Shown: piece by piece, positions 1 through 6,468 of the stretch
How positions within the stretch are numbered: position 1 is the stretch's first letter
Layout: each line of letters starts with the position of its first letter
DNA from: Bacteroidales bacterium
GTDB lineage: Bacteria; Bacteroidota; Bacteroidia; Bacteroidales; JALTDM01
Direction of reading: 5' to 3'
Length of the DNA stretch: 17,178 bases
NCBI GenBank assembly: GCA_027073875.1
Contig: JALTEO010000368.1
Span: 1 to 17,178, forward strand
Made by a program: the position numbers and the translations under genes
The notes under the pieces: generated by a model
The model's database searches: none
The model's input: the letters and a program-made list of their open reading frames with translations, nothing else
What the model was told of the DNA's origin: nothing

Positions 1-145
1 AAATTATATTGTAAGATTAAAAAGAATGAAAATCCTTCAAGGATAATAAAAATAAGAAAGAAGTTATATCTAATAATAAATTTAATGAGATTTTTCAAAC
101 CTGAATTTTTGGCAAAAATAACTATTCTATATGAAAAAATGCTGG
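1..145. other. AT-rich intergenic flank
   Basis: This stretch is strongly AT-rich. I see no gene with recognisable protein features. One plus-strand frame is open from the window edge to a stop at 262-264, but it runs through the terminator hairpin and antisense into the next gene, so I do not call it coding. Confidence 0.4.
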
Positions 146-183
146 AAAATAGAAAAAGCCACATCAGCGGCTTTTTCTATTTT
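146..183 (-). terminator. Hairpin terminator after the large T9SS cargo gene
   Basis: A perfect 15-bp inverted repeat (146-160 pairing with 169-183) surrounds an 8-base loop. The stem is GC-rich near the loop (GCC/GGC) and A/T-rich at its base, so either strand ends the hairpin in a T-rich run. It lies 5 bp beyond the stop codon of the minus-strand gene that ends at 188, the expected place for an intrinsic terminator of the sigma-factor/T9SS cluster. The symmetry means it could also end a plus-strand transcript entering from the left. Confidence 0.85.
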
Positions 184-187
184 GAAT

Positions 188-3100
188 TTATTTCTTCGCC
201 CGTAGCAAATAGAATGTTCCTTGCATATCATATTTTGTATTATCTTTCCCTGTTGCTTTTATGATATAGAAGTAAGCCCCCGGTGATGCCGGACTGTTAC
301 CAACTTTACCATCCCATCCGGCTGATTCATCTTTCCAATTATCCCATTCGTAGAGTTTTTCACCCCAACGGTTGGTGATAATACCGTGGAAGGTTTCTAA
401 GGTTTTAGCTGCAACTTGGAAGTAATCGTTTATGCCGTCACCGTTCGGTGTAAATACATTTGGCACATCCATTTTGGACGAAGCTTCTACATAAAATTCG
501 CCCCATTCCGTGGTGTCTAGGCAGTTATCACTACTTATAGATACTAGAGAAATATGATAATATCCTTCTTGATTGATAGTAAAAGTTGGAAACTCATCTT
601 GTCCACTCCATATCAATGTACTATCTTGGTCATAGACATTCCATTCGTAATCTTGACCATTAGTAGAAAGATTGGTAATTGATACAGTATATGGAGCAAT
701 ACCATCATTAATTGAGGTATCAAACAATGCAGTAGTATGACCGGTATCCGGTAAATAAATACTAATTGTGTCTGTACACATTGTTCCTTGTGGTGCATCG
801 GGAGATAATGATTCACTATGAACAAGAATTGTAAATGTTTTATCACCTAATAAATATTGCTGTATTGTGTCGGTACGATTGGTGAAAGTGGAATCCCAAG
901 TGAAAGTTAATCGGTTGGTATCAGTATAATCGGTATAAAGCGTAATGACACCATTTGGTAAACCGCAAGTTGCATTTTGAACATCATAATCGGGATTCAT
1001 TTTGGGTTGTTCTACAATGGTATCGTAATTAGTAGGAGAGTTGCATCCATATTGATTAATTGTGAATAATGAAACAATATGTGAGGCGGCTCCATTGTCC
1101 CAATGGACAAAAATAGTATCCTCATCTTGTCCTGTTACGGGTATTCCTCCTGTTGTGTCTACAATACCGCTATCCAACTCCCAGTTAAAGTGAATTAGCC
1201 CATAGTCATCATCCGGAGTTTGAGAGGTGTGAGCAATAATGGTGCTTGGATAACCGAGACACCATGGTGTTGTGGCGGTAAAATTCCCCGTTGGTTTTGG
1301 GGCAAAGAATAACCGTAGTGTGTCTTGATCGGTACATCCATGACCATTGTCCTCCATCCAAATAAAATCGTAATAGTTGGGGGTAGTATTATAGGTTAAG
1401 TTATCTGTGTGTGCTGTATCGTTTGGATTGTGTGTTGTTGCTGAGTTGGGATTTAGGAACCATGTGTGAACTGGATTAGTAGTGTGCCATGTCCCTGTCC
1501 CAATAGATGGTTGTGCATTAAGGGGATAATCGTATCCGCAAGCAGTATCTGTTTTTATTTCAGAGTTGGAGCCAAATAATCCGGGCCAGTAATTACCACC
1601 GGCATTAGCTACAGGATTTTCTATGAATGTAATTTGTACTGTGTCTAATGTGTCACAATCTGTTGATCCATAAGAATATTGGAATGTATATGTTCCGGAG
1701 GTGTCAACTGTAACATCGGTTTGAGTACTGTCAGCATCTGAGAATATAGCTGTTCCGGGACCGGAAAACATTTTCCATTTTCCTGTGTAACCTGTTTGTA
1801 TTGATGCGTTAAGTGTGGTTGTTAAGCCACAGAGTGTTTGAGGTGTTGTTGTGATACTTAAATCCGGTTTATAACAGCAGTTAGAAGTGGTGTCTGATAA
1901 TACAACTACATTTAAAGTCGTATCATAAGTACAACCATAGTCATCGGTAATTGTGATTTTGAAAGGTTCATTTGTTTGTGTCGGATGTGAGTGGTTGCAA
2001 TAATAGGTTCCTACAGCATTACCGTTTCCATCGTCGGAACTGATTTGTCCATAAGAATTGGGGGCTGTCCATGTTTGAGAAGTAACGGTATTCTGATATT
2101 CCCATATTTTAGGATATAAAGATGTATCGAAATTTATCCACCATGAAAAGATATAGCCATCATCATGAGGATGATGATCAGTGGCAGTAATAGTCCATTG
2201 TCCATTCATTGGACAACCGACTAAATTACTTAATGACTCATAAGAAGCATAAGAACCCGATGGTAGGGTATCATAATTTGCAGCTTCAATACTCATAACA
2301 TCGTGGTCAGGGTTAGGTGTCCAACAATAATCCCATCCTGTTCCGGGAAGGGTATCTCCATATATGTCTATGGGGTTTCCTAAATATGTTTCAGATATAC
2401 TGTTGTCCTGATTTTCAAGCATAACAGTTGTGCCGTTAGGACAGGTTATTTTTATATCTAAATCGCCAAGGAAAGAATGTTCCATATTAGCACAAATACC
2501 GTTTAAATCATTAATGCTAGTAATCGTTTGATTTGGATTAAACTGGTCTATAAAAATTGATGTAGTAGAAGATTCTCCTGTTCCATCAGGTAAATAGGTT
2601 GTATCTGCATATGCATTATGTGGTTCATTTGTCCATAGTGGTTCAGTGATAACTGAAGTTAAATTAGCATCTTGACATGATGCAGGGCAAATGATGGATG
2701 GGTCGGTTGTTGTTCCGCTAAAACTAGGTTGTCTTGATATTCTGATACGCCATGAGGCTTCGTTGGAACTGGTACAGTTCTTAGCGTCAGTCAAATAAAC
2801 ACTAACATTATATCCTCGATGTCCTGTGAATGAATGTGTAACTTGTGTTAAATTGATGCCTGATACTGTATCGCCATCACCGAAATCCCAATGAAATGTA
2901 GAGGTTGCATCTGATTGCGAATAAGTTGTGTTTGAGTAATTTCCTTTTACTGTAAAAGTTATTGTGTCTCCTTCACAAATGTTTATATAGTTGGCACTGT
3001 CTTCAACTACATAAGCAGGGTTAGAGTTTACTATCTCAACTTCAGAGTGTTCACACATAAAATTACACTGAATATCTCCAACCAAAGTATCGCCTGTTTG

Positions 3101-3457
3101 TGCTGTGTATTCAAAAGTTAAACATCCTGTAGAATTACTATCTGTAGCTGCAATAACATCGGAAGCTTGCCATTCATTACATCCGAGTTGTGGGGCTGAT
3201 GTACTATTACCGTCATATACACATAAAGTGCCATTTGTAATATTATATTGACTTAGAGTTACTGATATATGTGAATTTCCATCGGCAGCATCATTGGAAC
3301 AAATTGTAAATGTATAGGTTTGTCCGGCGACAACATTACCAAGTTCTAAAGTGCCTGAGCAAGTAGAAACAGAACCGCCGTCGGAGATATAATATGTTTG
3401 TCCGTAGGAGAACCGAATGAAAAAAACAGCTAATAGTAATAAAAATATCTTTTTCAT
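188..3457 (-). CDS. Secreted multi-domain protein with T9SS type-B (gliding motility-associated) C-terminal domain
   Basis: The product (1089 aa) is probably exported by Sec and then moved to the cell surface or medium by the type IX secretion system. A signal peptide covers residues 1-19, with likely cleavage after Tyr-Gly, leaving an N-terminal Gln. Next come a CUB-like region (about 25-140, several Cys), a PKD domain (about 155-240, WDFGDG at 190-195), a region resembling the proprotein-convertase P domain (about 315-445, with GDLDI and a Trp-rich end), and several PKD/Ig-like modules. The last 92 residues (from 998) are a CHU_C/TIGR04131-type sorting domain, with VFTPNGDGIND, NRWGE and GWDGK motifs and a final Lys-Lys. 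No enzyme active site is visible, so an adhesin or surface-matrix role is my inference. It has its own candidate promoter upstream and a strong terminator downstream. Confidence 0.9.
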   Translation of the reverse strand: MKKIFLLLLAVFFIRFSYGQTYYISDGGSVSTCSGTLELGNVVAGQTYTFTICSNDAADGNSHISVTLSQYNITNGTLCVYDGNSTSAPQLGCNEWQASDVIAATDSNSTGCLTFEYTAQTGDTLVGDIQCNFMCEHSEVEIVNSNPAYVVEDSANYINICEGDTITFTVKGNYSNTTYSQSDATSTFHWDFGDGDTVSGINLTQVTHSFTGHRGYNVSVYLTDAKNCTSSNEASWRIRISRQPSFSGTTTDPSIICPASCQDANLTSVITEPLWTNEPHNAYADTTYLPDGTGESSTTSIFIDQFNPNQTITSINDLNGICANMEHSFLGDLDIKITCPNGTTVMLENQDNSISETYLGNPIDIYGDTLPGTGWDYCWTPNPDHDVMSIEAANYDTLPSGSYASYESLSNLVGCPMNGQWTITATDHHPHDDGYIFSWWINFDTSLYPKIWEYQNTVTSQTWTAPNSYGQISSDDGNGNAVGTYYCNHSHPTQTNEPFKITITDDYGCTYDTTLNVVVLSDTTSNCCYKPDLSITTTPQTLCGLTTTLNASIQTGYTGKWKMFSGPGTAIFSDADSTQTDVTVDTSGTYTFQYSYGSTDCDTLDTVQITFIENPVANAGGNYWPGLFGSNSEIKTDTACGYDYPLNAQPSIGTGTWHTTNPVHTWFLNPNSATTHNPNDTAHTDNLTYNTTPNYYDFIWMEDNGHGCTDQDTLRLFFAPKPTGNFTATTPWCLGYPSTIIAHTSQTPDDDYGLIHFNWELDSGIVDTTGGIPVTGQDEDTIFVHWDNGAASHIVSLFTINQYGCNSPTNYDTIVEQPKMNPDYDVQNATCGLPNGVITLYTDYTDTNRLTFTWDSTFTNRTDTIQQYLLGDKTFTILVHSESLSPDAPQGTMCTDTISIYLPDTGHTTALFDTSINDGIAPYTVSITNLSTNGQDYEWNVYDQDSTLIWSGQDEFPTFTINQEGYYHISLVSISSDNCLDTTEWGEFYVEASSKMDVPNVFTPNGDGINDYFQVAAKTLETFHGIITNRWGEKLYEWDNWKDESAGWDGKVGNSPASPGAYFYIIKATGKDNTKYDMQGTFYLLRAKK

Positions 3458-3507
3458 ATGTATTTATTTATATATGTATAACAATCAAAATATTAAAAAA
3501 GTTGCTT

Positions 3508-3540
3508 CAAAATTAGATAAAATTCTTTATTCATATCAAA
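3508..3540 (-). promoter_or_regulatory. Candidate Bacteroidota sigma-A-type promoter for the large T9SS cargo gene
   Basis: Read on the minus strand, TTTG (3540-3537) is followed after 21 bases by TAATTTTG (3515-3508). This matches the Bacteroidota -33 TTTG / -7 TAnnTTTG consensus with acceptable spacing. Transcription would begin near 3501, giving a leader of about 45 nt before the ATG at 3457. Both boxes lie in the 88-bp gap after the membrane-anchored gene, so the large cargo gene could be transcribed separately from the sigma-factor operon. Confidence 0.5.
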
Positions 3541-3545
3541 ATTAA

Positions 3546-5159
3546 TTATCTTTTGAGGTATAAGTTGCTTTTTTTGATGAATAATTTACCATCTTTTCCT
3601 TTGCCTTTAAGAACAAAATAGTAGATTCCTTCCGGTGCGTCATCATTGCCATTAATTTTACCATCCCATCCTTTATTAGGGTCTGTCCATTCAAAGACTT
3701 TTTCACCTGATTTCGATGAAAATATTTCACCCTTAAATTCTACTAAATCTTTTGCTTGAACGAAGAAAATATCATTCTTACCATCGCCATTAGGTGAAAA
3801 AACATTAGGAGATTGTAAATCGGAATTTGGTTTAATAATAATTTGTTTCTGGGTCTTTTCTTGGCAGCTGTCGCCATAAACTACGGTTAAGGTAATTTCG
3901 TAAGTTCCGGATTTTTTATAAGTGTGTTCCGGATCTGATTCTTTTGAGGTTTTTCCATCACCAAAATCCCAAAAAAAGTTAATATTCTCATATTCATTAA
4001 AGTCAATAGCATCTATAGTGGTTTGATTGTGAAAATAAATAGGGGTATTAGCATTATTATTTAAACTAAATAAGGAAAAGTTAGGTAATATCTTACCTAT
4101 TTTACCTATAGTTACTGGAAAATCTTTTTTGCAACCGTTTTTATCTTGGACGGTTAAAGTGTGTTTACCCGGTTCTGCAAAAATTATTTTAGGATCTTTC
4201 ACCGATTTACCATCAAGGAAACAAATGTAATTACCACGGAAGTCCGTGATTATTTTACCTTTTTGGTGACAGAAAGCATCATTAACTTGGTAAGTAAAAT
4301 CTGAGAAGTCTGTTGGTTGATTGAATCGGAACAGAACGGTATCGGTAAAAGTACAAGTTCCGGAAGTAAATTCACGAATAGCTTGTGCTGTTTGATAAGA
4401 TGTTGATTCAAAACGATAAACTTTTTTGCCTTCGGTTATTTTGTTTATGTTCTTATAGGCAGACCATTTGATATTCTTAGTTTTGGGTAACTCAAATTTT
4501 AACCCATAAATAGATGTGTCGGTAAAGCGATTTGCCGGTGGTAATCCCATAACCATTATGGTAATGGTATCTGCTATAAATGACTGATTGTAGAATCCGG
4601 AATAAATTAATAGATAAGTTCCTTTCTTTGTAAATTGTACAAGTGTTTGTTTGGATTTAGGTGAGAGGATTATTGCATTTTTATTGCCACAAATCCATTG
4701 TCCTTGGAAAGATTTTAAATTTGTTGTAGCGGCTAATGAAAATTTGTTGTTGCAAATAAAGGTATCTTTGCCTGCAAAGAGATACTCTTTGAAGTTCTTT
4801 TGAGCAAGATTGTTTGTGCTGATATGGTTTGATGTTGCTTTAGCTTTATTCTGTTTGATAGAAGGTTGTTGGGTTTGTTTGTGTTTTTTTACCAATGTAT
4901 TGCTCTCGTCTTGTTTACTTTCTTTAACAATTGATTTTGTTTGTTGGTTATTTGGAGTTGGTTGTGAAGGATTCAAAAAGATAATTCCGGAAACGACAAT
5001 TGCCGTAATTAAAATACCTGAAATTATCCATACTTGTTTCAAGGCAGGTTGTGGCTGCATTGTTTTGTCGGCGGATATTCTTTGAAATACCTTTTGTGGC
5101 GGATTTACTTCAAATCCATCGAACTTTTGTTTAAATATGTCTTCGAATTTATCTTTCAC
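3546..5159 (-). CDS. Single-pass membrane protein with PKD and T9SS type-B-like C-terminal domain; possible anti-sigma partner
   Basis: The product is 537 aa. Residues 1-42 are charged and look cytoplasmic, with a short N-terminal motif (F-x-V-x-P-P-x-x-V-F-x-x-I at about 16-28) of a kind I recall in Bacteroidota membrane proteins encoded beside ECF sigma factors. Residues 43-62 form one hydrophobic helix with no signal-peptidase site, so the rest should be periplasmic. A Lys/Gln/Asn-rich spacer follows (about 63-115), then unassigned beta-rich modules, a PKD domain (WDFGDG at 397-402) and a CHU_C-like end (from 450: NVFSPNGDGKND, GWDGK). The usual NRWGE motif is replaced by SKSGE. The gene overlaps the sigma-factor gene by 11 bp, implying translational coupling. 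I infer a membrane-bound regulator of that sigma factor or a surface protein under its control; neither is proven. Confidence 0.8.
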   Translation of the reverse strand: MKDKFEDIFKQKFDGFEVNPPQKVFQRISADKTMQPQPALKQVWIISGILITAIVVSGIIFLNPSQPTPNNQQTKSIVKESKQDESNTLVKKHKQTQQPSIKQNKAKATSNHISTNNLAQKNFKEYLFAGKDTFICNNKFSLAATTNLKSFQGQWICGNKNAIILSPKSKQTLVQFTKKGTYLLIYSGFYNQSFIADTITIMVMGLPPANRFTDTSIYGLKFELPKTKNIKWSAYKNINKITEGKKVYRFESTSYQTAQAIREFTSGTCTFTDTVLFRFNQPTDFSDFTYQVNDAFCHQKGKIITDFRGNYICFLDGKSVKDPKIIFAEPGKHTLTVQDKNGCKKDFPVTIGKIGKILPNFSLFSLNNNANTPIYFHNQTTIDAIDFNEYENINFFWDFGDGKTSKESDPEHTYKKSGTYEITLTVVYGDSCQEKTQKQIIIKPNSDLQSPNVFSPNGDGKNDIFFVQAKDLVEFKGEIFSSKSGEKVFEWTDPNKGWDGKINGNDDAPEGIYYFVLKGKGKDGKLFIKKSNLYLKR

Positions 5160-5718
5160 TTTTTATTGTTTCTTTTGTTGGTATTTTATTTAACTTTGTT
5201 ACTAATTCCTGAAGTTTTAATCTTGCTCTCCGGTATTGCGATTTGGAAGTGTTTTCCGAAATATTTAACATTTGGGAAATTTTTGCGTGTGAGTATCCTT
5301 CAATTGCAAAAAGGTTAAAAACAATACGATAACCGGCAGGTAATTGTTCTAATAAATCCAGTAACTCTTGTTGTGTCATTTTTTCTATTGCTGATAATTC
5401 AAATCCCTCTACTTTAAAATCTACATTTTCGTATTCTTGAAACTGAACAATGTTTTTTTTCCTGTAATAGTTAATAGCTTCGTTAACCATTATTCTTCGT
5501 AACCAACCTTCGAAAGAACCTTCCATACGAAATTTACTCAGATTATTCATTATCTTTAAGAACCCGTCATGTAATAAATCCTGTGCGTCTTCCCAATTGT
5601 TTGCATACCGCAAACAAATCCCGAACAAGCCCGCAGAAACAAGGTGATACAATTTTCCAATTGCTTGACTATCACCTTTAATACATTTGCGAACTAATTG
5701 TTCATCTACCTTTAGCAT
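5149..5718 (-). CDS. ECF-family RNA polymerase sigma factor
   Basis: At 189 aa this has the usual length and two-domain layout of extracytoplasmic-function sigma factors. Region 2 covers about residues 22-88, with the polymerase-binding helix (DAQDLLHDGFLKI, 44-56) and the -10-recognition part (GSFEGWLRRIMVNEAINYYRKK, 67-88, quoted as two adjoining pieces GSFEGWLRRIM and VNEAINYYRKK). Region 4 covers about 115-172 and includes the helix-turn-helix GYSHAKISQMLNISENTSKS (141-160) used for -35 contact. No region 3 or extra C-terminal domain is present. It is the first gene of a minus-strand cluster, overlapping the next gene and divergent from queE across 105 bp. The linkage suggests it controls surface or T9SS-related functions, as SigP does in Porphyromonas, but I cannot show orthology. 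I see no convincing promoter for it. Confidence 0.93.
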   Translation of the reverse strand: MLKVDEQLVRKCIKGDSQAIGKLYHLVSAGLFGICLRYANNWEDAQDLLHDGFLKIMNNLSKFRMEGSFEGWLRRIMVNEAINYYRKKNIVQFQEYENVDFKVEGFELSAIEKMTQQELLDLLEQLPAGYRIVFNLFAIEGYSHAKISQMLNISENTSKSQYRRARLKLQELVTKLNKIPTKETIKSER

Positions 5719-5823
5719 TTGTTAAATTTCTATAGAGTGACAAAAAATAGAGGCAAAAAGTTGCCTGAGGATGCAAAATAATGGATTTTTTTTTTCACTT
5801 TTGTTTTTTTATTGAGTTTATTA
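5719..5823. other. Divergent intergenic region between the sigma factor and queE
   Basis: This 105-bp stretch must hold the promoters of both flanking genes. It contains a 10-base T run (5786-5795), a 7-base T run (5804-5810), and a perfect 6-bp inverted repeat with a 4-base loop (5751-5766) on the sigma-factor side. A box one base from the TAnnTTTG consensus (5796-5803, first base C) precedes queE, but I find no matching -33 element. None of these is strong enough to call as a site. Confidence 0.35.
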
Positions 5824-6465
5824 ATGATACAAACAAAAAAAAATTGGAAAAATTTTACTGCCGGCACGGAATTTCCACTTGTTGATGAGTTTTATACGCT
5901 GCAAGGAGAAGGTTTTCACTTTGGCAAAGCGGCTTATTTTTTGCGAATAGGTGGCTGTGATATTGGTTGCCGGTGGTGTGACACCAAGTTGTCGTGGAAT
6001 CCGGAGATACATCCTGTAGTGAGTATTAACAAAATTCTTTCCAATGTAGAAAAGCACAAAGCCAAAGACATTGTGATAACGGGTGGAGAACCATTGATGT
6101 ATTCAATGGATAAATTGTGTACTGCAATGCATGCTCGCGGAATAAAAACTTATTTGGAAACTTCCGGAGCATATCCTTTAACCGGCAAATGGGATTGGAT
6201 ATGTTTATCACCGAAACAACAACAACCACCCATTGGCGATATTTATACTAAAGCCAATGAATTAAAAGTTATAATATACAATATAGAGGAAGATATTAAG
6301 TGGGCGGAAGAGATGGCACAAAAAGTATCGCAGGAATGCTATCTTTATTTGCAGCCGGAGTGGAGTCGCAGGGAAGTTAATACACCGTTGGTTGTTGAGT
6401 ATATTAAAAAAAATCCAAAATGGAAACTGTCGTTACAGACACATAAATATATTAATATCAGGTAA
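5824..6465 (+). CDS. queE: 7-carboxy-7-deazaguanine synthase (radical SAM)
   Basis: QueE rearranges 6-carboxytetrahydropterin into 7-carboxy-7-deazaguanine, a step on the way to preQ0/queuosine in tRNA. Counting from the ATG at 5824, the 213-aa protein shows the FYTLQGEG substrate motif at 23-30, the radical-SAM iron-sulfur triad Cys45-x3-Cys49-x2-Cys52 followed by Asp53, and the SAM-contacting ITGGEPL at 85-91. Length and motif order are normal for the family. An in-frame TTG at 5812 would add four residues (MSLL), but the ATG is the better start; no Shine-Dalgarno sequence is evident at either, as is common in Bacteroidota. An A9 run lies just after the start (5835-5843). queC, queD and queF are not in the window. 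The next gene begins 3 bp after the stop. Confidence 0.93.
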   Translation: MIQTKKNWKNFTAGTEFPLVDEFYTLQGEGFHFGKAAYFLRIGGCDIGCRWCDTKLSWNPEIHPVVSINKILSNVEKHKAKDIVITGGEPLMYSMDKLCTAMHARGIKTYLETSGAYPLTGKWDWICLSPKQQQPPIGDIYTKANELKVIIYNIEEDIKWAEEMAQKVSQECYLYLQPEWSRREVNTPLVVEYIKKNPKWKLSLQTHKYINIR

Positions 6466-6468
6466 ATT

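Noticed and set aside
1..264. A plus-strand frame open from the window edge to a stop at 262-264
   Set aside because: It reads through a clear terminator hairpin and antisense into the T9SS cargo gene, and its translation shows no recognisable domain.
4810..5318. Hydrophobic plus-strand open frames opposite the membrane protein and sigma-factor genes
   Set aside because: They are antisense to two well-supported genes; their Leu/Phe/Cys richness is what the complement of Lys/Gln/Asn-rich coding produces.
5751..5766. 6-bp inverted repeat AGGCAA/TTGCCT upstream of the sigma factor
   Set aside because: Noted as part of the intergenic region, but it is short and unsupported by a second copy or a convincing promoter, so not called an operator.
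5812..5823. TTG at 5812 as the queE start
   Set aside because: The ATG at 5824 is a stronger start codon and the added MSLL is not part of the family's conserved region.
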